Part shown: positions 1 to 6,466 of the stretch, piece after piece
Position numbering within the stretch: position 1 is the stretch's first letter
Layout of the letters: each line of letters starts with the position of its first letter
DNA from: Ascidiaceihabitans sp023955215
GTDB lineage: Bacteria; Pseudomonadota; Alphaproteobacteria; Rhodobacterales; Rhodobacteraceae
DNA: 14,570 nucleotides
Assembly (NCBI GenBank): GCA_943788345.1
Contig: CALSPX010000010.1
Span: 1 to 14,570, forward strand
Direction: 5' to 3'
Translations under genes and position numbers: made by a program
The notes under the pieces: generated by a model
Told to the model about the DNA's origin: nothing
The model's database searches: none
Seen by the model: only the letters and a program-made list of their open reading frames with translations

Positions 1-198
1 TTTGGCGGCAAGAGATTTTACGTGGGTTTTACTTGATTGATTAAATGTTGGGCGATAGGTGTTAAAAAATAGTCAGTTTGAAAAGTGTAGCATCGGGGCT
101 CGTGGCCCTGTTCTAAATGAGCAGACTGAGCTGAATGGATTGATAGATTCTAGCGACGAAGCGTACGAGTTTTGCAAACGTGCATTCATCGTCACGAT
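1..198. other. Left-edge stretch with no supported gene
   Basis: No gene can be supported here. The plus strand is open from base 1 to a TGA at 34-36 (FGGKRFYVGFT). This could be the last residues of a gene entering from the left, but eleven residues are too few to assign. A plus-strand open frame from a GTG at 59 to a TAA at 200-202 (47 codons) has no clear ribosome-binding site and resembles nothing I recognise. I see no clear terminator for the minus-strand operon that ends at 199. Confidence 0.4.
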
Positions 199-708
199 CT
201 AAGACTTGAAGGGTTCGATCCTGTCCGCAGAAAGCGCATAAGCGATATCTGCAAGCTGTGTTGACATGGATGAAACGCCGAACATCCCAATTACATTCAC
301 CGGCTCAAACATGCCCGAACTTTCATAGGGTTCTTGTGTCGTGACAAAAACAAGTTGGTTCGGGGGTGGTGGCGGCACGTGAACGCATGCGCCGACAAAA
401 GGCACCAGAATGAACGCGGTGACGCCTGTGCCTGAATACTCAATCGGAACGATAAAGCCCGGTAACCGAACTATTTGGCCGTTCAAGTCTGTCCGCACGC
501 CAGTGGATTGTGGTTGCTGGTTCGACAATGGTGCTTGGTCGTGGTCGATCAAACCTTGCAGCATGGGGGGAACGATCGTTTGTCCTTTTGGAACAAGGTC
601 TTTCCAGTCGAGGTCGATATACTCATCCGCGCCAGCCAATTGTGGGATCAGCCCGAAGGCTCCCAAACTGGCTATCAAACTTCGACGTGTCACGACCCGT
701 CTTACCAT
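199..708 (-). CDS. DUF3299 exported protein, distal copy (Zrg-type zinc operon)
   Basis: This is a 169-residue exported protein of the DUF3299 family and the last gene of the zinc operon. Residues 1-27 form a signal peptide with a twin-arginine-like start (TRRSLIAS at 7-14) and a plausible cleavage after Ala27. The mature part carries the family hallmarks: an LDWKDLVPKG stretch near 33-42, then GACVHVPPPPPNQLVFV at 106-122, with Cys108 and His110 as possible metal ligands. The start overlaps the end of the preceding paralogue by 7 bases (ATGGTAA), which implies translational coupling. Its position beside a Zur-type regulator and a His-rich zinc-binding protein implies a periplasmic role in zinc acquisition, like the DUF3299 member I recall in the V. 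cholerae ZrgABCDE locus. The biochemical function is unknown. The family call is firm and the role is inferred. Confidence 0.8.
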   Translation of the reverse strand: MVRRVVTRRSLIASLGAFGLIPQLAGADEYIDLDWKDLVPKGQTIVPPMLQGLIDHDQAPLSNQQPQSTGVRTDLNGQIVRLPGFIVPIEYSGTGVTAFILVPFVGACVHVPPPPPNQLVFVTTQEPYESSGMFEPVNVIGMFGVSSMSTQLADIAYALSADRIEPFKS

Positions 709-1205
709 ACGTAGGTTTCCATTTCCTCAGCCTTCAACAGATAACCAGTTTCGGCGACTTCTGTTGATTGAAGTTCGTGCTGCATCTGGCCTGTTACCCA
801 TACCGCATCCCATAGATTGTCGCTCGGCCATGGCTTGTTCGTTGTAACAAAAACCAGCTGGTTCGCTGGCGGTGGTGGGGTGTGCAGGCAGGCCCCAACA
901 TAAGGCACCAAAACAAAGCTGGTAACACCGTCGGTCGATTGGTCGATGGGAATAATATAGCCTGGCATCTTGATGTACGCCCCATCCAAAACGGGGTTCA
1001 ACTTTGTTGCGTTCTCATCAAATACTGGTTGCCAAATGTCATTGGTCTCATCCATTTCGCCTGCGGCGACGATTTCTGAATAAGGTACGCCGGGTGGGAT
1101 CAGATCATCCCATGTGATTTCGGTTGGCGTTTTGGCCAAAGCTGCACGTGGTAGGGCCGCACTGGCCAAAGCCGAGGTGATCAATTTACGGCGGGAAACC
1201 TGCAT
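702..1205 (-). CDS. DUF3299 exported protein, proximal copy (Zrg-type zinc operon)
   Basis: This 167-residue protein is a paralogue of the next gene and also belongs to DUF3299. I chose the ATG at 1205 over the one at 1223: AAGGA lies 8 bases upstream, and this start begins directly with a signal sequence (SRRKLITS at 4-11, Tat-like, cleavage near Ala24). The longer start would add six residues. The mature protein shows ITWDDLIPPG at 30-39, MPGYIIPID near 80-88, and the signature GACLHTPPPPANQLVFV at 104-120 with Cys106 and His108. The C-terminal part (VWVTGQM, then GYLLKAEEME) aligns well with the distal copy. The gene follows the permease gene closely and is read through into the second copy. 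It probably acts in the periplasm with the ABC proteins of this operon; its exact role is not known. Confidence 0.82.
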   Translation of the reverse strand: MQVSRRKLITSALASAALPRAALAKTPTEITWDDLIPPGVPYSEIVAAGEMDETNDIWQPVFDENATKLNPVLDGAYIKMPGYIIPIDQSTDGVTSFVLVPYVGACLHTPPPPANQLVFVTTNKPWPSDNLWDAVWVTGQMQHELQSTEVAETGYLLKAEEMETYVW

Positions 1206-1224
1206 AGTCTTGTTCCTTATCATC

Positions 1225-2475
1225 CTAAATCCTAACCATCATACCATCTGCGAGGGACATGCGGTAGGCACGCAATGCTGGTACCATGCTCACAATTGCG
1301 CCAGCAACGACAACACCCAGCAACACCCGAACTTCGCGTAGTGTTGGTGGTTCAATGGGCAACCATAGCCCAAAGGCGCTATCGATCATGGGTTGGCCGA
1401 TGGACAACCCAACATACAACAGAACAAGACCCAGTAACGCGCCAAGTGCGGCCATCACACTTGCCTCAAACACCAGTAATCCCAAAATCACCCGTGGTCG
1501 CGCACCCATCGCTCTGAAAATGGCCATCTCTCGGCGACGCTCATTCAAGCTGGAGAAAATCGTGGCCATCATCCCGATCAGGGCCGTTATCACGACCATG
1601 GCTGATACCCCGATCAACGCGGTCTCCGCGATCCCGACGATTTGCCATAACTCTTGCAATGCCACCCCGGGAAGAATTGCGAGCAAGGGTTCCTCTGCAT
1701 ATTCATTTATGGCCCGTTGCAACCCGAAAACCTTAAGGCGGCCTTTGACCCCCACAAGCGCTGCAGTGACTGCATATGGTTTCAATTCCATTTGGCGCAG
1801 GGTCTCTGCTGGGGTCGATTGTCCCTGTATCTGGCCGCCACCTTGCCAGTCGACATGGATCGCTTCAATCGCGCGCAGACCAACGATGACGGTCCGGTCT
1901 ACAGGTGTGCCCGTCTTTTCAAGAATGCCAGAGACGCGGAAAGGTTGATCGTCATGTTCGGTGAATGATGCAAGACCATGTGCCACCACAATCGGATCGC
2001 CAACTTTATAGCCTAGCTTCGCGGCAACATCGGCCCCGATGACAGCATCAAACAGGTCATCCATAATGGCACCTTCACGTATACTAAGTGATTGGCCTGA
2101 GCGATATTTGTATCGCTCAAAGAAGGCTTGTGTTGTGCCCATGACGCGAAACTGCCGATGGCTGTCGCCCAAGGAAATCGGGACAATCCAATCCACTTCG
2201 GGGCGATTTTCTATGTCTTGATAGCTTTCCCACGTCAGGTTGTGCGTCGCATTGCCAATCCGAAAGACCGAATAGAGCAGCAGTTGTACTGACCCTGACC
2301 GCGCCCCAACAATCAGGTCCGTGCCAGATATCGTGTCAGCAAAGCTGGCTTTGGCACCGGTTCGAATTTTCTCAACCCCAAGGAACAGGGCTACCGACAG
2401 GGCGATCGCAAGAATGGTCATGCCGACGGTCAATGCGCGTGCAACCAGCGATGCAAAAGCGAGGCGAAATATCAT
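1225..2475 (-). CDS. FtsX/MacB-type ABC transporter permease of the zinc operon
   Basis: This 416-residue inner-membrane protein has the MacB/LolC layout: a first transmembrane helix at about 15-35, a large periplasmic domain at about 36-280, then three helices at about 281-305, 329-360 and 382-402. The cytoplasmic loop SLNERRREMAIFRAMGARPR at 309-328 is the FtsX-type coupling segment that contacts the ATPase. The start ATG overlaps the ATPase stop as ATGA, so the two are co-translated and probably form one complex. MacB/Lol permeases usually act on periplasmic or outer-membrane substrates by mechanotransmission rather than by importing small solutes, so a direct zinc-import role is unproven. 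The context (zur, zrgA, two DUF3299 genes) ties it to zinc supply. The family is secure; substrate and direction of transport are not. Confidence 0.85.
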   Translation of the reverse strand: MIFRLAFASLVARALTVGMTILAIALSVALFLGVEKIRTGAKASFADTISGTDLIVGARSGSVQLLLYSVFRIGNATHNLTWESYQDIENRPEVDWIVPISLGDSHRQFRVMGTTQAFFERYKYRSGQSLSIREGAIMDDLFDAVIGADVAAKLGYKVGDPIVVAHGLASFTEHDDQPFRVSGILEKTGTPVDRTVIVGLRAIEAIHVDWQGGGQIQGQSTPAETLRQMELKPYAVTAALVGVKGRLKVFGLQRAINEYAEEPLLAILPGVALQELWQIVGIAETALIGVSAMVVITALIGMMATIFSSLNERRREMAIFRAMGARPRVILGLLVFEASVMAALGALLGLVLLYVGLSIGQPMIDSAFGLWLPIEPPTLREVRVLLGVVVAGAIVSMVPALRAYRMSLADGMMVRI

Positions 2476-3173
2476 GTGGCACCTCGGGTGGTTTGTGCGA
2501 TGTCGGCCATATGGATCACGCGATCGAATTGGCTGGACAGGCGTGCGTCATGACTAACCATCAACAGCGTGGTTCCATGGGCACGCGATTGCGCAAACAG
2601 CAGTTCTAGAAACGTTGCTTGGGTTGCCGCATCCAATGAGGACGTAGGTTCATCTGCAATGATCAGGGGCGGCATGCCGATTAACGCACGGGCGGCCGCC
2701 ACACGTTGTTGTTGTCCGACGCTAAGATTACCCGCCTTTGATGACATCACACCATCAGGAAGACCCAAATCATGGCACAGTCTTGTGGCTTCTTGCTTTG
2801 GGTCGTTCAAACGATTGTGCCGTTCGGGGGCAAATCTTAGAGGCAGCAAAATGTTGTCTTGTACGCTTGCAAAGGGCAGCAGATTGAACTGTTGAAAGAT
2901 CAATCCAATCTGCTCGGCGCGAAAGCGGTCACGCTGTCCCGCCGAGAGTTTAGCAATATCTGTGCGCGCAACACTGACCCGACCCGAACCTGCGATGATG
3001 GTCCCGCAGATCAATGACAAAAGCGTAGACTTCCCTGACCCACTTTCGCCAAGCAGCAGAACTGTCTCGGATCGTGCCAATGTCAGGTCGGGAACGTGCA
3101 ACCCAAAAGAGGCAGACCCCGGCCAATTGTAGGTGACATCCTTAAGGCGCAGAATTTCGGTTGGGTCGGTCAA
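2472..3173 (-). CDS. LolD/MacB-type ABC transporter ATPase of the zinc operon
   Basis: This 233-residue ATPase powers the FtsX-type permease that follows. Motifs are complete: Walker A GESGSGKST at 42-50, Q-loop FQQFN at 93-97, signature LSVGQQQR at 150-157 (Val replaces the usual Gly in LSGGQ), Walker B LIIADEP at 170-176, D-loop SLD, and the H-loop histidine at 208. Length and sequence fit the LolD/MacB ATPase branch. The only plausible start is a TTG at 3173, four bases after the zrgA stop and without a good ribosome-binding site, so translation probably depends on coupling to zrgA. The role in zinc acquisition comes from the operon context; sequence alone would equally suggest lipoprotein or macrolide-type transport. 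Confidence 0.87.
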   Translation of the reverse strand: MTDPTEILRLKDVTYNWPGSASFGLHVPDLTLARSETVLLLGESGSGKSTLLSLICGTIIAGSGRVSVARTDIAKLSAGQRDRFRAEQIGLIFQQFNLLPFASVQDNILLPLRFAPERHNRLNDPKQEATRLCHDLGLPDGVMSSKAGNLSVGQQQRVAAARALIGMPPLIIADEPTSSLDAATQATFLELLFAQSRAHGTTLLMVSHDARLSSQFDRVIHMADIAQTTRGAT

Positions 3174-3177
3174 GGCT

Positions 3178-3798
3178 TTAAAACAACCCAGTTAGATCAA
3201 GAGTTGGGGCGTCACGTTCTACTTCAAACGAGGTAGCACCAGTGTCTATGATAATTTGCACCTCAACCTCCAACGCATTTGGAAAACTTCCAAAATAAGC
3301 AAAGTCGATGCCCGTTATTGCGGATGGTTCAGCACAGTTCAGCAGATACTCGGCATGGAACTCTGTGTGTCCTGATTCATCGGCATGATCGTCATGCCCA
3401 TCTTCGTCATGACCGTGATCTTCATGCTCGTCCTCGGCGTGCTCATCATCGGCATGCTCGTCGCCATGTTCTTCGTGCTCTTCTTCACTCTCAAGGCCCG
3501 CTGATGCTTCGACAATGCTACATCCTGCAGCTTCAGGCAGCACAAATAGGGCTAAAGGAGCGGACAGTTTCGCAACTGCGGCATCAACCGCGGCAAGATC
3601 CTTTGCGCTTTCCGCTGCATACTCAAAACCTACAATGTCAGCACCAGGTGCATGTAATTCCATCGCAATTTGTTGTCCATCAATGGCGATATCCAACTGC
3701 CCGACACCGTGCTCATGCGCATCAAGCTGACGCGTTTCTTCGGCAATAACTGGGGTGGCGGTGATCGCAGTTGCAATAAGAAATGGAAGAACTTTCAT
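3178..3798 (-). CDS. zrgA: ZrgA family (DUF2796) His-rich periplasmic zinc-binding protein
   Basis: This 206-residue exported protein carries a signal peptide (1-19, cleavage after TPVIA) and a conserved DAHEHGVGQLDIAIDG segment (26-41) typical of the ZrgA/DUF2796 family. Residues 104-148 are almost entirely His, Asp and Glu with 11 histidines, a metal-capture loop like those of zinc-binding proteins. A longer open frame reaches 3942, but it would run back into zur. The ATG at 3798 is preferred because AGGA lies 8 bases upstream and it starts at the signal peptide. The gene begins 31 bases after zur. In V. cholerae ZrgA is, as I recall, the zinc-binding part of a Zur-repressed uptake system. 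Here it likely captures Zn2+ in the periplasm and passes it to the ABC/DUF3299 proteins; that handover is inferred. Confidence 0.86.
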   Translation of the reverse strand: MKVLPFLIATAITATPVIAEETRQLDAHEHGVGQLDIAIDGQQIAMELHAPGADIVGFEYAAESAKDLAAVDAAVAKLSAPLALFVLPEAAGCSIVEASAGLESEEEHEEHGDEHADDEHAEDEHEDHGHDEDGHDDHADESGHTEFHAEYLLNCAEPSAITGIDFAYFGSFPNALEVEVQIIIDTGATSFEVERDAPTLDLTGLF

Positions 3799-3829
3799 CA
3801 AAATAATCCTGTGATTTGAATTGATTGGG

Positions 3830-4216
3830 TTAGATCGAGCAGCCATCGCAGCGGCCATGGATTTCGACGATATGGCGCGTCGCGTGAAAAGAGGATTGCG
3901 AAGATATCGCAGAAAGCTCTGGCAGCAATCGGGTGCCATCATGTTCCTCTACGGTTCCGCAATCGCCGCAGATGGCCAACACTGGTACCGCTGCATCATG
4001 ATTACAGCGGCAAGGAACAAACGCTTTGATCGACTCCAGTTTATGCGCCCGTCCTTGATCAGTTAATGCAGCGAGGGCGCGGTAAATGGTCGGAGCCGCC
4101 AGATCAGGCTCATCGAGCTTCATCTGATCAAGAATAGCATAAGCGGTCATTGGTTTTGCATGTCCGTGTAATACATCCAAAACATCTGACTGGCGCACCG
4201 CAGCTTGTTTACGCAT
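3830..4216 (-). CDS. zur: Zur, Fur-family zinc uptake regulator
   Basis: This 128-residue Fur-family repressor has an N-terminal winged-helix domain (about 5-65, recognition region APTIYRALAALTDQG at 41-55) and a C-terminal dimerisation/metal domain. It carries the structural-zinc CxxC pairs C83/C86 and C123/C126, and possible regulatory ligands among C69, C71, H73, H111 and H115. Size and the two CxxC pairs fit Zur better than Fur or PerR, and the adjacent zrg genes support this. AAGGAG lies 7 bases before the ATG. As the first gene of the operon, and with a palindrome on its own promoter, it is probably autoregulated: zinc-loaded Zur binds and shuts off zur and the uptake genes together. 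Zinc specificity is an inference from context. Confidence 0.88.
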   Translation of the reverse strand: MRKQAAVRQSDVLDVLHGHAKPMTAYAILDQMKLDEPDLAAPTIYRALAALTDQGRAHKLESIKAFVPCRCNHDAAVPVLAICGDCGTVEEHDGTRLLPELSAISSQSSFHATRHIVEIHGRCDGCSI

Positions 4217-4239
4217 GAGGTTTCTCCTTACGTTTAAAA

Positions 4240-4265
4240 GTTTGTTACTTTATAAAATAACAAAC
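4240..4265 (-). promoter_or_regulatory. Putative Zur box upstream of zur
   Basis: This is a 26-bp near-perfect palindrome: outer halves GTTTGTTA and TAACAAAC, centre TTTATAAA (itself a palindrome), and a single mismatched pair (4248/4257). It is AT-rich, as Fur-family operators are. It sits about 24 bases before the zur start codon, over the predicted -10 hexamer, where a bound repressor would block RNA polymerase. Assignment to Zur rests on position and symmetry; I did not compare it with a measured Zur motif. Confidence 0.75.
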
Positions 4266-4278
4266 GACAACAATTCAA
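4249..4278 (-). promoter_or_regulatory. Predicted zur-zrg operon promoter
   Basis: On the minus strand a TTGAAT (4278-4273) serves as a -35 candidate, followed by an 18-bp spacer and TATAAA (4254-4249) as -10. The -10 falls in the middle of the palindrome described as the Zur box. A second TTGAAT lies 6 bases further upstream, so the exact -35 is uncertain. Confidence 0.5.
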
Positions 4279-4545
4279 ATTCAAAAGAATGTATTACCAG
4301 CAAGTGTTCGCCAAAGCTGGCATGAGCGTGCCCAAATTTTCATCACTCTTGGTTCTAAACGGATGTGCGCGGCAACGGTTATCAAGGTTTGGATCGGGCA
4401 TTTCATGAACAATTGCGTTTTAGGCAATTTCTATGGCGTGCGGGACAGTTCTGAACTGATCTATTTATCGCGTTAAGGCGAGGAGGAGGCGAACTCGATG
4501 TCTACTTGCCAAGGCGAATTCAGAGCGATTTTTGCCATATAAATA
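4279..4545. other. Intergenic stretch with no convincing gene
   Basis: This is the space between the zur promoter and the terminator of the transporter operon. The plus strand is open from about 4261 to a TAA at 4474-4476 but lacks a credible start and matches nothing I know. After it, AGGAGGAGG stands 8 bases before an ATG at 4498 that opens only 14 codons (MSTCQGEFRAIFAI, stop at 4540-4542). I see no inverted repeats of an insertion sequence and no tRNA fold. Confidence 0.4.
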
Positions 4546-4580
4546 GTGAAACCGCCCCGAAAGCTGCGAGGCGGTTTCAC
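4546..4580 (-). terminator. Rho-independent terminator after the binding-protein gene
   Basis: A perfect 11-bp stem (GTGAAACCGCC at 4546-4556 with GGCGGTTTCAC at 4570-4580) encloses a 13-base loop. It starts 13 bases beyond the stop codon of the binding-protein gene. On the minus strand it is followed by ACTATTTATAT, an AT-rich but imperfect U-tract. It ends the pyrimidine transport/catabolism operon and insulates zur from readthrough. Confidence 0.8.
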
Positions 4581-4593
4581 GTTAGTGTTCAAC

Positions 4594-5589
4594 TTACTTA
4601 AGTGCAGCGTCAGTGATCGCATGTGTCCATGCGCCAGTTGGCGCAGCAGAGATCACCGGATCAGACCCACCAGACAAAAGCGTCGCGACCGTGCGCTCAT
4701 AATCAGCAACGTCCAACGCACCGTTCGACCCTGCGGTCAACTTGGCGATTTCACCCATCATCCGAACCTGAGCAGCTTCAGTCTGTGCACCAGTTTCATC
4801 ATTATCAAGGATGATACCTGCAGCTTCTTCAGGGTTGGATTCAGCGTATTTCCAGCCTTCCATAGATGCGCGCACAAAGCGGACCATTTTGTCAACAAAG
4901 ACTGGGTCCTCCAGATTTTCCTCAAGGACGTAGATACCGTCTTCGAGTGTCGCGACGCCTTGTTCTTCGTATTTGAATGTCACAAGTTCATCTGGGTTGA
5001 CGCCTGCGTCGATAACCTGACCATACTCATTGTACGTCATAGTTGAGATACAATCAGCTTCGCGGTTCAACAGTGGGTCGACGTTAAAGCCTTGCTTCAA
5101 AACAGTGACACCATCATCACCGCCATCAGTTGAAATGCCGACTTGGCTCATCCAGCTAAGAAATGGATATTCGTTGCCGAAGAACCAAACACCAATTGTC
5201 TTGCCACGGAAATCTTCCACATTTGTGATGCCGGTGTCTTTCCAGCAGGTCAGCATAAGGCCAGACGTTTTGAACGGCTGGGCAATATTGACAACAGGAA
5301 GACCTTTTTCACGGGCAGCCAAAGCTGATGGCATCCAATTTAGCATGGCATCAGCACCGCCACCCGCCAAGACTTGTGGTGGGGCAATGTCAGGGCCGCC
5401 AGCAAGGACAGTAACGTTCAAACCTTCGGCCTCGTAGAAACCTTTGTCCAAGGCGACGTAATAGCCTGCAAATTGGGCCTGCGTGACCCACTGTAGCTGC
5501 AGTGTGACATCATTCGCATGACCATCGGCACTCGCTGTTGAAGCCGCCATGCCCGTGGTTAATGCAGCGGCAATTAATAGGTTCTTCAT
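4594..5589 (-). CDS. ThiY/NMT1-like ABC transporter substrate-binding protein
   Basis: This 331-residue periplasmic binding protein has a signal peptide at 1-21 (cleavage after ASTASA). The stretch QWVTQAQFAGYYVALDKGFY (33-52) is the hallmark of the ThiY/NMT1 group, whose members bind pyrimidine moieties such as formylaminopyrimidine. GVWFFGNEYPF (133-143) follows in the second lobe. The ATG at 5589 has GGAGG 8 bases upstream and is preferred to an upstream TTG. A small hairpin (5617-5630) overlaps the stop of the preceding permease gene and may stabilise or separate the transcript. Being in one operon with dihydropyrimidinase and the carbamoyl-beta-alanine hydrolase, it most likely binds uracil, thymine, a dihydropyrimidine or a carbamoyl intermediate. 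A thiamine-precursor ligand is the main alternative; no thiamine gene or TPP-riboswitch element is seen nearby. Confidence 0.85.
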   Translation of the reverse strand: MKNLLIAAALTTGMAASTASADGHANDVTLQLQWVTQAQFAGYYVALDKGFYEAEGLNVTVLAGGPDIAPPQVLAGGGADAMLNWMPSALAAREKGLPVVNIAQPFKTSGLMLTCWKDTGITNVEDFRGKTIGVWFFGNEYPFLSWMSQVGISTDGGDDGVTVLKQGFNVDPLLNREADCISTMTYNEYGQVIDAGVNPDELVTFKYEEQGVATLEDGIYVLEENLEDPVFVDKMVRFVRASMEGWKYAESNPEEAAGIILDNDETGAQTEAAQVRMMGEIAKLTAGSNGALDVADYERTVATLLSGGSDPVISAAPTGAWTHAITDAALK

Positions 5590-5623
5590 CGTGTAGACCT
5601 CCAAGTCTGTTGGTTTTCGCTTT

Positions 5624-6466
5624 TTAGCGATTGGATGGATGCCAAAAAGTCATCCATCGTTCGAGTAAAGTCACAAGTCCGTAGCACGCTGAGCCAGCAA
5701 GGGCTGCGACTGCGATTTCGGCCCAAACCATATCAAGGGCCAACTGGCCAAAACTGGTCGAAATTCGAAAGCCCATGCCCACAGTTGGCGATCCAAAAAA
5801 CTCTGCCACAATCGCGCCAATCAGGGCTAAGGTTGTGGCGATTTTCAGGCCATTGAAAATAAACGGCATCGCCGCAGGCAGGCGCAGCTTGAACAGCGTT
5901 GGCCAATAGCCGGCACCGTATGTTCGCATCAAATCGCGTTGCATCGCGGTTGTGTCACGCAAACCAGCAACAGCATTCACAAGGATAGGAAAGAAAACCA
6001 TCACAGCCACAACAGCCGCTTTTGATTCCCAATCGCTCCCGAACCACTTCACAAAAATGGGTGCTATCCCAACAATAGGAAGGGCCGCCATAAAGCTGCC
6101 CACAGGCAAGACGCCGCGCGTTAAAAATTCTGATCTATCCGCAAGGATTGCAACGCCAAATGCAGCCAACCCGCCGATGATGTAACCAGTCAGCGCACCC
6201 TTGATGATCGTTTGCACAAAGTCGGCCCATAGGCGCGGTAGCTCTTGTGACATACGGATCATAATGTCGGAGGGACGTGGTAGAAACACAGGGTTGATTT
6301 CAAACCCCAAAACAAAAAATTCCCATATAACCAATATCGTCAAACCAAAAATCAATGGGATCGCGATCCGTACACTGCGGACATCCCCGCTCGGTCCATT
6401 GGCAAGTCGGACGTTCAACACCCAGCCAGCAGCCCAAAAGGCGAAACCCAAAACAATATAGATCAT
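5624..6466 (-). CDS. ABC transporter permease, SsuC/ThiX-like (second permease)
   Basis: This 280-residue inner-membrane permease of the nitrate/sulfonate/thiamine-precursor class has about six to seven hydrophobic segments. The EAA-type loop is MRTYGAGYWPTLFKLRLPAA, where the ATPase docks. The start used is the ATG at 6466, which overlaps the stop of the upstream permease as ATGA. The longer open frame to 6568 would run far into that gene and begin with non-hydrophobic residues. The protein probably forms a heterodimeric channel with the other permease, driven by the ATPase and fed by the binding protein. The substrate is inferred to be a pyrimidine or catabolic intermediate from operon context only. 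Confidence 0.88.
   Translation of the reverse strand: MIYIVLGFAFWAAGWVLNVRLANGPSGDVRSVRIAIPLIFGLTILVIWEFFVLGFEINPVFLPRPSDIMIRMSQELPRLWADFVQTIIKGALTGYIIGGLAAFGVAILADRSEFLTRGVLPVGSFMAALPIVGIAPIFVKWFGSDWESKAAVVAVMVFFPILVNAVAGLRDTTAMQRDLMRTYGAGYWPTLFKLRLPAAMPFIFNGLKIATTLALIGAIVAEFFGSPTVGMGFRISTSFGQLALDMVWAEIAVAALAGSACYGLVTLLERWMTFWHPSNR

Noticed and set aside
59..202. Plus-strand GTG-initiated frame of 47 codons converging on the DUF3299 gene
   Set aside because: No good ribosome-binding site, no recognisable family, and it overlaps the stop of the DUF3299 gene; probably chance.
1286..1948. Plus-strand open frame of about 220 codons opposite the FtsX-type permease gene
   Set aside because: It is antisense to a gene with clear domain structure; composition is basic and Ser/Thr/Pro-rich without a recognisable fold, and no ribosome-binding site stands out.
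3402..3490. Short tandem repeats of the CATGCTC/GTCATG type
   Set aside because: They are the coding sequence of the His/Asp/Glu loop of zrgA, not a CRISPR array or an independent repeat element.
3279..3749. Plus-strand open frame rich in His and Arg opposite zrgA
   Set aside because: Its His/Arg runs are a by-product of the repetitive codons for the His/Asp/Glu loop of zrgA on the other strand.
3799..3942. N-terminal extension of zrgA back into zur
   Set aside because: It would overlap the zur coding end by more than 100 bases, while a signal peptide and ribosome-binding site mark the ATG at 3798.
4261..4476. Possible remnant of a transposase or other gene in the zur upstream region
   Set aside because: The 71-codon open frame has no credible start or transposase motif, and no terminal inverted repeats or target duplications are visible.
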